From Irineochytrium annulatum (Eukaryota; Chytridiomycota; Chytridiomycetes; Chytridiales; Chytridiaceae), in assembly GCA_027600665.1 (NCBI GenBank), contig JADGJL010000549.1, positions 1 to 18,330 on the forward strand: a stretch of 18,330 nt of DNA, written 5' to 3'. Below are positions 10,844 through 18,330 of this stretch, piece by piece (the first letter of the stretch is position 1; every line of letters starts with the position of its first letter). The position numbers and the translations under genes were made by a program. Below the pieces are notes generated by a model. The model had not been told where the DNA came from. It saw nothing but the letters and a program-made list of their open reading frames with translations, and ran no database searches.

Positions 10844-12926
10844 ATGTCAAATCTGCTTGGCAAGCTTGATGAGTTGGCCTCACGATCGCATCGCCCCGGT
10901 CCGACGAGGCCGCCCTCGACCTCGTCAAGTTGGGGCGCCACGGATCCCTCCGTGAAGACCCTCCTGCAGTCGCTCCAGGCTCTCGAGACCCGCCACGCGA
11001 ATCTCTCACTGGCCCCACCGACCTCCCATCCCGCGGGCACGCCTTCCCCTGCAGGTGCATCCCCGGTGGTACCGCCATCCGTACCGTCGGTCGGTGTAGG
11101 GGCGGTGAAGATTTTTTCCTTCGCGGGTCCGCGGCGCGCCGTAAAGGCTGCCAGGCTCCTCGCGGACCTCGCCGAGGCGTACTCAACGCTCGCTGGAGGT
11201 TTTGCGCGCGCGGCGGCCGGGCCGAAAGACGGCGAGTGCATGGCGCCGGCGGACGCGGAGGCGCTGGCGGGCGTCGCGGATTTCTGCGCGATGCGTGTGC
11301 AGATGATTAAGATGTGGGTGGACCCGTTGGCTGAGGAACGCGATTGACGGGTGCAGATACCAAGCACTGATGAGGCCAGATTTTATCGCGTCGGATGCGT
11401 TGATGGCTACCGTGGGCGATGTCCTCGGCGCCATCAACGATCGTGCACATTTAGGACTGCTTTCGGAAGTTTTGAGGTTGGTTTCCGACCTTCGGCGAAT
11501 GCATTCATTTTGACGCAAACCAGCTGGGAGGTTTCCATCATTCATAGCATATTGGAGGCCGATGCCGCGACGATGGCTTACAACTTGAAGGATGCGTGCT
11601 TGTGTTTGTACCTCGCTCGGTCGATGCTAGTGGATAAGGTAGTTATTGTTCAAGCGCCGTGTCGCTTATCGCAGCTAGAATCCGATCACTTCCCCTGATA
11701 GGACATCTACCGCGTCCAACCCCACCGAGATTTCCGTACCTTCCCCAACTTCCCCGCATTTTGGTTCGTTACCGCTGGGCGAAAGCCCCTTTCACAGCTG
11801 GCTATCATCAGTTGTCACGGCGTTGAGTAACAAAGTGGCCATTTATTTCAATACGGTTCTTAAGTCATCCGGGGGACAAAGTCCGCTTATGGACAGTCTC
11901 GAGATCACTACGCTGTGAGTCATTGTGACAAAAAGCATAAGCTGATGGTGTTTAAAGACTCACGAACTATTGTGCTGTCGCCAAGCCGCTAAACTTCTCC
12001 CTCATCTACATTATTTCTGACAAAGCCCCGTTCTTCGTCGACGGCTTCAAATGCGCTGGTCGTTCATCCTACGAGCGCCCGCAAGGAATTCACTCGTACC
12101 CGTCCATTCTCAGCTATCCCAAGGTGAGGATCGCCGCAAATTGGACCTTCATAGCCTTGTGTTGTTAATTTGTGTCGTTTAACAGGAGCCTCCGCTCGAG
12201 CATTGGCCGAATATCATTTCAATCCTGCAAAGCTCGCCGGACCTGCTGAGCGCATTCCCCGAGGCAGTAGAAAGGCAGGATGACTTTCTTTCCCGGCGAG
12301 CATCCGTCTCCAGCAATGTAAGCGCCCTTGACCCCCAAAGCTCGCCGCGATCCCAGATGGATTATGGCTCACCCAAACGGGACTCATCCTCGACCTCGCA
12401 CGACGACCATCAGCCCCGTGCCTTACGGCGTCGCGGTGACAGCATCTCTTCGATCGGGTCCGCCTCGACCATGCTCTCGACTGTGCCCGCCACCCCCCAC
12501 GCCGACGCCGACGACGAGCGGGGGGTGAAACGGAAACCCTCCAAGCGCGGGATGACGGGCCTGGTCGGGAAGCTCGTGGCGGGGATGTTTGGCGCCGCGT
12601 CGGGCCATGAAGGTGCCGACGCCCGACGACGCGGCACCGTCGGGCGTGGGGACCATGGTGGTGACAGGGGGGCGACGCATCAGTGCTTCACGGGCGCGTG
12701 GACGGCCGCGAGGACGGTGACGTTTTATGACGCAAAGGTGGACACGACGTATGTGCTGTCGAGGGTGGACCCGAGGTTGGTTGCGAGCTTGGTGTTCAGG
12801 GGGAGGAGGGTGAATGAGGGCGAGGGGGCGTTGGGTTCGGGGAAGGTCGGGGTGGATGTGGTGACGATGGAGCTGTTGATGAGGATTTCCGCTGTGGTTG
12901 GGATGTATGATTGCAGGAAAGGATGA
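10844..12926 (+). CDS. KICS2: KICS2-like protein (KICSTOR complex subunit, C12orf66 family)
   Basis: Exons 10844-11313, 11357-11476, 11524-11658, 11702-11914, 11958-12123, 12186-12926 (1845 nt, 614 aa); introns of 43, 47, 43, 43 and 62 bp. The C-terminal half carries the family pattern: 'SYERPQGIHSYPSILSYPK', then 'PPLEHWPNIISIL', and after an insertion 'TVTFYDAKVDTTYVLSRVDP' (F548-Y549-D550). This parallels human KICS2 (SYREAPKGVDQYPAV, VMHWPNVIMIM, FYDDKVQSTYFLTRPEP). N-terminal helices such as 'FCAMRVQMIKIYQALM' fit the helical first half. Human KICS2 is about 445 aa; the extra length is a Pro/Ser-rich N-terminal linker and a charged Ser/Asp-rich insertion at about 410-540. With KPTN, ITFG2 and SZT2 the animal protein anchors GATOR1 on lysosomes so that TORC1 switches off when nutrients fall. 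The start is the first ATG of the frame. The 11659 donor (gtgtcg) is weak but keeps the frame; a stronger donor at 11639 would not with the same acceptor. Confidence 0.8.
12799..12852 (+). repeat. G-run cluster within the KICS2-like last exon (G-quadruplex candidate)
   Basis: Seven runs of three to five G lie on the coding strand (12799-12803, 12808-12810, 12818-12820, 12824-12828, 12833-12835, 12839-12842, 12849-12852) with loops of 3-7 nt. They encode a Gly/Arg/Glu-rich linker shortly before the C terminus. Folding is a prediction from the pattern only. Confidence 0.4.
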
Positions 12927-13280
12927 AGGTGGGGACCCAAACCGCGTGTCATCGTCGACATTTTCCATGTGACGACGTTGAGAAGGAGAACGCGGCTGCG
13001 GCTTATGACCAACTTGGGCAATCCCCAAGCGAAGCGTGGCATAGCGGAAAACGCCTACCATGCGAGGGGTACGGTGGTGAGGGAGAAGGAGGAAAGCCTG
13101 AGGGAGAAGGGCGCGAAGATCCATCAGATGCAATAATCGAGGCGATGGGGCTGGAGCTTAAGGAGAAAAAATTCAACTTAGGAGGTTGGAAAGATCAAAA
13201 TCGGAGGAGCGTGCGGCAAACACATAGTTGTTTATGACATTACTTAACCTACTTGAAAAGGAATAAATATATTATAACTG
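12927..13280. other. 3' flank between convergent KICS2-like and Harbinger-type genes
   Basis: These 354 bp probably hold the KICS2-like 3' UTR. A purine-rich stretch near 13080-13180 gives open frames on the plus strand, one ending '...REKGAKIHQMQ' then TAA, but no splice joins it convincingly to the KICS2 exon. The segment is AT-rich towards 13200-13280. No terminal inverted repeat of the adjacent transposon-type gene could be recognised here. Confidence 0.4.
13262..13267 (+). promoter_or_regulatory. AATAAA polyadenylation signal (KICS2-like gene)
   Basis: A perfect AATAAA lies 336 nt downstream of the KICS2-like stop and 13 bp short of the stop codon of the gene on the opposite strand, so cleavage would fall within that gene's antisense. 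Confidence 0.5.
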
Positions 13281-14500
13281 CTAATTGTCTATGTCCATTT
13301 GTTCTTCTTCATCCCCCTCTTCCTCGTCCGGCATAGGCATCGTATGCAAGTATTCCCTTGGCGAAGGGGTCTTGAGGTTAAAGTAGGATGCGGTTCGATT
13401 CCCATTGAAGCATGAGAGAACATTTGAAAGGATAACAGCAACGGGGTAAAAATTTCCCAACAGCTTCCGGAAAGCTTTCATGATTCTTGTGGGAGTCGAC
13501 AAAGGCCCAATCACGGACGACCTTTCCCAATCCCCTCTTCGCACGTTCCTGAACGGAGCTCATTCTCTTGTTAAACAACGCTTCCACTTCGGTAAGTGGA
13601 TTTGCTCTCTTTTTGATGGGTGATATAAGATGATCTTCAATGCCGTAGTTGGGGTCCCCGTAGATCACAAAGTGCTTGCCGTCACGTGTAAAGTTCTCCT
13701 CCATGATCTCGCGGAGTTTGCTCTTCGCGTACACGAAGCAATCATGGCGGCTTCCAGGAGTGGGACCGTAGAGGTGAATGATTATGCCATCAGGAGAAAT
13801 AACGGACTGATACTTCAACGCATTCTGGAGTTCCTGGCTGTTGTATGCGAGCTGTCGACGTGTGAAAAAAAGAAAGCAAACTGTCTTTCTGAAACAAAAT
13901 AGGTGTCCGTACCTTCCGGACTTTCTTTCTTGGGTGCGATATTCCATGAACTGTACAATCAATAAATCCCACACAGCAGTCGAGCGGGGCATTCTTCCCC
14001 GCGACAGCATTCGCAAAGCTCTGAAGCTTTGTCGTCGTCAGCCTCGCATGATCGAAAACCAGCAGATGGTTGAAACGGTCGTAAACGTGATCAATGAACC
14101 AGTCGCTGATCTCGGAGAGGGCTACCTCGCCACGCTTGAAGAACTTTTGCAGTTCCGTCAGCCGGCCTGGAGAGGCCAGTCGTCGAAGCCCGATGCAGAC
14201 GACCTCCACGGCATCAGCCTTGTAGCGGCTGCGGGTCACGACGCGTGCCGGGATCTCGAGGAGATCAACGAGCTGCTCGATCTGGTCCTTTTCAAAGCGA
14301 AACAAGTCCTTCCACATGCTGGAGTCCTCTGGCGTCCCCGCAAAGTCGAAACGGCGGCGGAACTGGCGCTCTTCTTCGTCTGCCATCATGCAGAGCTGAA
14401 GGAAGATGAATGCATCGACCGTATCCATCGCGGTTCGACGTGCACGGACCGCATAGTGGTGGTCGATGCTGTCGTCGTCGCTGGACCAGTAGTTGTACAT
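13281..14500 (-). CDS. HARBI1: PIF/Harbinger-type DDE nuclease (HARBI1-like), apparent frameshift near the C terminus
   Basis: Exon 1 is 13913-14500, the intron 13852-13912 (61 bp, gtacgg...gtcgacag), and exon 2 runs from 13851 to the TAG at 13281-13283. The N-terminal part is the helical region typical of Harbinger proteins (FRFEKDQIEQLVDLL...). The DDE_Tnp_4 core follows: IDCTV with Asp181, 'ALKYQSVISPDGIIIHLYGP' and 'GSRHD', YGDPNYG with Asp262, and MSSVQER with Glu298, spacing that fits the family's catalytic triad. After residue ~330 the frame must change by one base at a T5 run (minus strand) to continue into 'YPVAVILSNVLSCFNGNRTASYF', 'SPREYL' and an acidic tail ending at 13281. Without the change the frame stops at 13378. 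This may be a sequencing or assembly slip or real decay. No MADF/Myb partner gene and no terminal repeats were seen, so a domesticated single gene and a degraded transposon are both possible. Confidence 0.85.
13448..13452 (-). other. Site of one-base frame change in the Harbinger-type gene
   Basis: The run reads AAAAA on the plus strand (TTTTT in the gene), flanked by GGGAAA and ACCCC. A run of four would keep a single frame through V-G-K-F-Y-P-V-A-V and join the two conserved halves of the protein. A homopolymer is a typical place for both sequencing error and indel mutation. Confidence 0.65.
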
Positions 14501-14741
14501 TTGACGACTTCGGACTCCTCTGTAGCTTCAAATGTGGTCGTGTTTTCCCACATTCCACTAATATGCCTCGCCGACTGTTTTAGCCATCATCTTGCACTGG
14601 ACGATATTAGAAGTGAAGAGACCAATTTAACCACTCATCACCTTGCAACCTCAATGTTTGTACGCCTCTGATATCGAAATAGGGGAATGTCGTAGAAGGT
14701 CAGGATGATATGACGCCAAAGTGGACTGAACATTTTTTACT

Positions 14742-14759
14742 AAAAAAAAAAAAAAAAAA
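14742..14759 (+). repeat. A18 homopolymer
   Basis: Eighteen consecutive A on the plus strand, preceded by TTTTTTACT. It could be slippage or the fossil tail of a retroposed plus-strand RNA, but the upstream plus-strand sequence is antisense to the Harbinger-type gene, so a retrocopy origin is not supported. Confidence 0.8.
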
Positions 14760-14801
14760 CCTTTGCACTCGAGTTTGTTTTTGCCTCCACATCTATCGCA
14801 A

Positions 14802-14807
14802 TTTATT
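14802..14807 (-). promoter_or_regulatory. AATAAA polyadenylation signal (minus strand) for the gene at 15012-16674
   Basis: TTTATT on the plus strand reads AATAAA on the minus strand, about 205 nt beyond the TGA at 15012-15014. Confidence 0.45.
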
Positions 14808-14835
14808 TCGTTACAATCCAGTTGTTACTGTTGAT

Positions 14836-14845
14836 AAAAAAAAAA
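14836..14845 (+). repeat. A10 homopolymer
   Basis: Ten consecutive A in the spacer, about 75 bp from the A18 run; no associated structure seen. Confidence 0.7.
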
Positions 14846-15011
14846 GCCAATACGCGCAAAAGGCGTTCACACCGATAACATTTATGCCTAATATGACTTA
14901 AGCTGAAGGCGACAGACAAAAAACGCCATTTGGTGAACAGAAGCCGGCGTACTAATATACCTGTCATGCGCAACTTGCGGCGGCTATATTCCCTCGCCTG
15001 CAAAAACTCCC

Positions 15012-16674
15012 TCAACCGAGGAAATCACGACGAGGGTACTCGTTCCGCCCGTTCCGGCTAATGCCCGGCCGGGCGACATCGGCGTGCGAGGAATGCCCGT
15101 CCAGCTGATGCCGATGCGGGTGAGTTTGCGGCGCGTGCTGCTGCTGCTGCTGGCGTGGTTCGAAAGACTGCTGATGGTTTTGAACATCGAACTGGCGATG
15201 GTCTTCCTGAAAAGGAAGAGACTGCTGGTTTGGGCGTGACTGGTGGTGGTGGAGGTGAGGGTAGGGAAGCGGTCGACCGTCGAAAGCCTTCAGGCCGTTC
15301 GAAAAGTGGGCTGCGTGATGTGCGGCCGTGGCAAGGGATGATAGGGATGTGGGCGGGTATGAGTTAAAGCGGGGTCCCGTGTTTTGACTACTAGACGATT
15401 GGTTGTCAGCGTTGAGCTAACTTTTGGTAAACTCACAGAAAATCAGTACAATATGTACCTACCCGCGCTCGGCATCACAGCGCCCCCACTGCCCGTACCC
15501 CTCGAAACCCCGTTCACGGCCGCGTGCAGGATATCCACGGTCCCATCCTGCTTCTCATGTGCCCCCGGCGGCGACCTCGACTTCCACCCATTACTGTTCC
15601 CAGATTCACCGCTCGTTGAGACCGCCGCCGCCGCCGCCTTGTTTCGACCGCCAGCGCTCATCCTTACAGGGCTGCCCGTCCGGATGCCCGCCCTCGCATC
15701 CCCCCACGTATTTGCAAAGCCCTCGCCAGATCCGGTGTCCCCGCTGCTGGACGAATCCAGAGACCGTCGGCTCTCAAACTCGTCAACCTCCCCGCTCCCA
15801 GCCCTCGCCATGTGGTAGTCGTTGTTCCTCGACTGTCGCGGGATCGGCATCTGCCCGTAGCCGGCGTGACCTCCCATCCCGCCCGACGCACGCCTCCCCC
15901 AGGCATCCCATGTCCCCGCCGGGCCGACGGGCCGATCATCCTCCTCGTCTTTCTCTCCAGCAAGGACGGCGGCCGTCAGCAGGTCTTTGCTCCTCAGGTG
16001 CCGCGGGATCACGATCTTGCCGCGGACGACCTGCCCCGTCCAATCGAGCCCGCGGAGAAGGGACTCGTCGACGTCGTCCTTGCCGCCGTTGTCAGGAAGG
16101 GATTCGAGCTCGATGACGCGGTTGACGCACGCGACGAGGAACCGAAGCGCGAGGCCGGCGTCGAGCTTCTTGCGACCGCGCCCACCCAGCGGTGCCGAGA
16201 CGGCGCGGTCCAGGAGCCAGTCGAGGAGGTCGGCGGCCGTTGAGCCGATAAAATCACGGAAGCCCGGGTTGGTCTTGCCGCCTGCATCATCATCATCATC
16301 ATCCGAGAGAACGGGTTTCGTCAGCGGCGTGAACGCGCCACACTAAACGGCGGAGTTTTCATAAGGAAAAAGATTCCATCCATACCTATGGGACGGGGCG
16401 CCGACACCACCATGCAGAGACCGGCCACCGCGTAGATGATCCTCTCCCGGCTGACGTCGGGGCACCCGACCCTGATGGCCTCCTCGATGACGTCCCTCGT
16501 CCTGGCGACCAGCTGGGCCTTGCTCCAGCCCATCTGGTCGTTGGTGGGCGTGTCCAGGACGATGACGGGCAAGGGGGCGCGCTCGCCGACCTGGTCGGGG
16601 TTGTCAACAGCGACGGAGGTGAGACGGGGCACCAGTGCCGGATGTGAGGGCTTGCTGCCGATGGCGGACTCCAT
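15012..16674 (-). CDS. Unassigned protein with P-R-P-I-G-G-K motif; homologue of the gene at 17465
   Basis: Exons 16386-16674, 15459-16281, 15012-15390 (1491 nt, 496 aa); introns 104 bp (16282-16385) and 68 bp (15391-15458, with a gctgac branch site). An in-frame TAA at 16693-16695 supports the ATG at 16674. Residues 1 to about 185 look like a compact, mostly helical domain: 'GWSKAQLVARTRDVIEEAI', 'ERIIYAVAGLCMVV', the motif PRPIGGKTNPGF (93-104), 'DLLDWLLDRAV' and 'FLVACVNRVIELESLPD'. From about 190 on the chain is low complexity, Gly/Ser-rich, then His/Gln-rich with a QQQQQ tract. I recognise no known family, signal peptide or membrane segment. The first-intron acceptor was chosen because the homologous gene has the same uninterrupted PRPIGGK; the nearer acceptor (16344) leads to an early stop. 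The last-intron acceptor could be 3 nt further downstream. Confidence 0.72.
15138..15152 (+). repeat. (CTG)5 triplet repeat coding for a Gln tract on the minus strand
   Basis: Five CTG units read CAG on the minus strand and encode Q-Q-Q-Q-Q in the Gln/His-rich tail of the unassigned protein. This is a slippage-prone coding microsatellite. Confidence 0.8.
16285..16302 (+). repeat. (CAT)6 triplet repeat next to an intron acceptor
   Basis: Six CAT units (ATG/GAT repeats on the minus strand) end immediately before the CAG acceptor of the 104-bp intron of the unassigned gene. If the intron were partly retained, the repeat would encode a run of Asp. Confidence 0.8.
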
Positions 16675-17464
16675 CACGATGGCGGGAATGCGTTAGTTAT
16701 GATTTAACTGGTGGGAGTAGCTGAGAGGGAGGGAAGGGGGGTGAGCCAGGCGCGATGGCGGTTTATGAGGTAGGATAAATATTTGAAGGCCGCATCCGAG
16801 ATTCGTGAAAAACCGCCAGTTTTCGAAATGTTCGACGGCCGACCCGGGAGAACCGCGCCGGCCCACGACGCCCATTGGTTACCAGGCCCTGAGCCCAGAG
16901 CCCGAAAAAGAAAAGTGCCGCAACGTCAGCGATCAAATTGACAAGGCGAGGGAAGCGTTGGATACACGGGAATTCACAGAATTAACTTACGTGGTTGGCC
17001 ATGAGTCGGCCGTGCGGGGAATCGCGCCAACTTGCACGCGAGGATCGACAGCCCGACCGAAACAAATCGACGCGGGCACCTGCGGTCTCGCCCTCTCCAA
17101 CCCTGATCGCGGATCTTAATCGGAGAGGTTCGCAGTCGCGTTTTTATCCTGTGCTTGCTTGACCGCGGTGCAGACGCTGGCATAGTAAATCGCATTCCCA
17201 CCAAGCGGCGCGCTCCTCGGCCAACCAGGGCCCCGGAAGGCGCCGAGCAGAACCGAGTTCTGCTCGACAATCTGTCGATGGCCCGTAGTACGAAGGTGCC
17301 ACGGTTTGGCTGGAAAGGGGCACACCACCCCATCTCGCTCTGAATATACTTCAGTCATTGCACATGACTATGAATTCTAAAAGGGTTTTTATATTTCGGC
17401 CGGCATGATTAGCTGATTAGCATAAATTTCAAAGACGGGCTGTCTGTTGCACGAACGAGTCATT
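16675..17464. other. 790-bp spacer between two divergent homologous genes
   Basis: This probably holds both promoters. On the minus strand 17116-17358 is an 80-residue ORF ('GGNAIYYASVCTAVKQAQD' near its end) that I do not recognise and give low weight. An ATG near 17004 on the minus strand is followed after four codons by a perfect GTAAGT donor, which could be a 5' leader exon, but no acceptor joins it in frame to the ATG at 16674 because of the TAA at 16693-16695. Nothing else was identified. Confidence 0.35.
17116..17358 (-). CDS. Small hypothetical ORF, 80 aa (weak)
   Basis: Opens with ATG and ends with TAA. The C-terminal half is protein-like in composition (PRSAPLGGNAIYYASVCTAV) but matches no family I know, and neither splice signals nor a poly(A) signal support it. 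It lies between two divergent genes, so it may be chance in GC-rich sequence. Confidence 0.22.
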   Translation of the reverse strand: MTEVYSERDGVVCPFPAKPWHLRTTGHRQIVEQNSVLLGAFRGPGWPRSAPLGGNAIYYASVCTAVKQAQDKNATANLSD

Positions 17465-18330
17465 ATGAGGGGCATGAGGTCCAACGCATTCAAAATCAAA
17501 ATCCACTTTCCAGGCGGTTGGACGTCCCCCAACAGATCATACCACACATCGCTCTCCACAGGCATCCCTCCCCCCGTCAAGGCATCCGCCATGCTCCTTC
17601 AAGCGCAGAGGATCCTCCCCATCGAGCCCGTCGCCCTCGTCGTTTGCTTCGATCCGATCCGGAAGGAACTCCTCACAGGGCCGCCGACCCAGGCCCAACA
17701 GGAGTGGACCCTGCACCAGTACCTCACCCACTGTCGGACCTCCATCCTCGACGCCCTTGCTTCCACGAGACAGCATCCTCATCGCGTTCTTTGTGCGCTG
17801 GCAGGCTTCGCTTTCATTCCTGGTAAACGAATCCCTTCTCGTTTGTTCTCCGCGTTTTTGCAGCAGGAATGCTGACCTTGAGGCTTTTACGTGTGCCGTG
17901 CTTAAAAAAGAGAATCCTCGCCCGATCGGTGGGAAGCGATATCCGGGCTACCAGAAGTTCAAGGGCGCCGAACCCAAGGACATCCTCCCCTGGCTCCTCT
18001 CGACCTCGCTCCGACCCGAGTGGGAGGTCGGTCGCCGTCGACCCCCGCACCCGGCCGAGCTCCTCACCTGCGTCGTGATCGCCGTCAACCGCGTGCTCGC
18101 CGCCCACTTCCCCCGCGAGGATGCGCCCAACTACAGCAGGGAGGCCAGGAGGGAGGCCCTGGATCACCACGTGCTGGCCGGGATGAAGAAGGCCGGGTTC
18201 GTGATATCGACCGAGACCACGAGCGGGCGGGTGGAGCTGCCGGCGTCCTTGAGGGAGAGGCGGAGAAGTCGGCGGGGGGGAGGGGTCGGGGAGGGGAGGG
18301 ATGCGGAGGAGGTCGATGGAGCGTGGGACA
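17465..18330 (+). CDS. Unassigned protein with P-R-P-I-G-G-K motif, 3' end outside window; homologue of the gene at 15012-16674
   Basis: Exon 1 is 17465-17822 (phase 1), the intron 17823-17910 (88 bp, gtaaac...aaaaag), and exon 2 runs from 17911 open to the window end. At least 259 aa. Key segments: 'EWTLHQYLTHCRTSILDAL', 'HRVLCALAGFAFIP', PRPIGGKRYPGY (122-133), 'DILPWLLSTSLRPEW', 'LLTCVVIAVNRVLAAHFP' and 'HHVLAGMKKAGFVIS'. From Pro122 to Val181 it aligns without a gap with residues 93-152 of the divergent neighbour, about 23 of 60 identical by eye, and the helical region before it also aligns (Trp81 with Trp50). This alignment fixes the acceptor at 17910, because a nearer acceptor (17863 or 17866) does not join the two conserved frames. 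The start could also be the ATG at 17591. Past about residue 240 the chain becomes Arg/Gly/Glu-rich. No known family recognised. Confidence 0.68.
18274..18300 (+). repeat. Tight G-run cluster (strong G-quadruplex candidate) in coding sequence
   Basis: Runs of 7, 4, 4, 4 and 3 G separated by loops A, TC, A and A lie on the coding strand of the unassigned gene at 17465. Very short loops are the most stable pattern for quadruplex folding. It encodes a Gly/Arg/Glu stretch after the conserved domain. Confidence 0.6.

Larger units (their letters stand above)
14501..15011. other. AT-rich spacer between the Harbinger-type gene and the unassigned gene at 15012
   Basis: These 511 bp lie upstream of the Harbinger-type start and downstream of the unassigned gene's stop. 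They contain two A-runs and a minus-strand polyadenylation signal, listed separately. No ORF has recognisable similarity. I looked for terminal inverted repeats that could bound a Harbinger element and did not find a convincing pair. Confidence 0.5.

Noticed and set aside
10720..11367. Minus-strand ORF of 215 codons
   Set aside because: Antisense to the first KICS2-like exon, whose frame continues through several splice junctions with family motifs. The minus ORF has none.
12423..13133. Minus-strand ORF of 236 codons rich in His, Pro and Arg
   Set aside because: Antisense to the conserved KICS2 C-terminal exon. The composition follows GC-rich sequence and no motif was seen.
12911..13237. Plus-strand ORF of 108 codons after the KICS2-like stop
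   Set aside because: Low-complexity Gly/Glu/Arg content in purine-rich 3' flank, with no splice joining it convincingly to the KICS2 frame and no motif.
13841..14671. Plus-strand ORF of 276 codons
   Set aside because: Antisense to the Harbinger-type exons, whose catalytic motifs are clear on the minus strand. No family resemblance in the plus-strand translation.
14742..14759. Retrocopy with a poly(A) tail upstream of the A18 run
   Set aside because: The sequence 5' of the run on the plus strand is antisense to a minus-strand gene's promoter and exon. No processed coding sequence ends there.
15424..16116. Plus-strand ORF of 230 codons rich in Ser, Pro and Arg
   Set aside because: Antisense to the unassigned gene. 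The minus-strand reading is homologous to the gene at 17465, which decides the strand.
17869..18078. Plus-strand ORF starting MLTLRLL
   Set aside because: It overlaps the acceptor region of the unassigned gene in a different frame. The frame ending in VNRV and GFVIS is the one conserved in the homologue.
1..18330. CRISPR arrays, tRNA or rRNA genes, bacterial operons
   Set aside because: No regularly spaced repeats, cloverleaf-like segments or rRNA stretches were noticed by eye, and genes are intron-bearing with no Shine-Dalgarno-led gene strings.

Overview
This is a eukaryotic nuclear window. Its genes are dense and broken by many very short spliceosomal introns (about 36-107 bp, mostly 41-48 bp, GT-AG, often with a CTNAC-like branch site). 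It holds part of a FAM92/CIBAR ciliary BAR protein, a heat-shock factor, a class II myosin with a fungal/holozoan-type motor, a protein resembling TMEM249 (a CatSper channel subunit) and a KICS2-like KICSTOR subunit. Together these suggest a flagellated (zoosporic) opisthokont such as an early-diverging chytrid-like fungus. That placement is inference; no marker gene fixes the species.

Layout. 1-350 (+): 3' end of the CIBAR/FAM92 gene. 642-2083 (+): HSF, 6 exons. 2165-9605 (-): conventional myosin heavy chain, 12 exons, 2295 aa, tail-to-tail with HSF. 9719-10549 (+): TMEM249-like two-pass membrane protein, 6 exons, head-to-head with the myosin across 113 bp. 10844-12926 (+): KICS2-like protein, 6 exons. 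13281-14500 (-): PIF/Harbinger-type DDE nuclease gene with one intron and an apparent one-base frameshift after the catalytic residues. 15012-16674 (-) and 17465-18330 (+, runs off the end): two divergently oriented genes that I could not assign to a family but which are clearly homologous to each other (shared P-R-P-I-G-G-K-x2-P-G-[FY] motif inside an ungapped 60-residue block).

How the genes relate. CIBAR (BAR-domain protein of the ciliary base) and the TMEM249-like protein (auxiliary subunit of a flagellar calcium channel in animals) both point to a motile flagellated stage. KICS2 belongs to nutrient control of TORC1. HSF and myosin II are general stress and cytoskeletal genes. Nothing suggests an operon-like pathway. 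The right third (13.2-18.3 kb) is the most accessory part, with a transposon-derived gene, homopolymer runs, triplet repeats and the unassigned divergent pair.

Exon models were built by eye from splice signals, reading-frame continuity and remembered family motifs. No alignment or RNA evidence was available.
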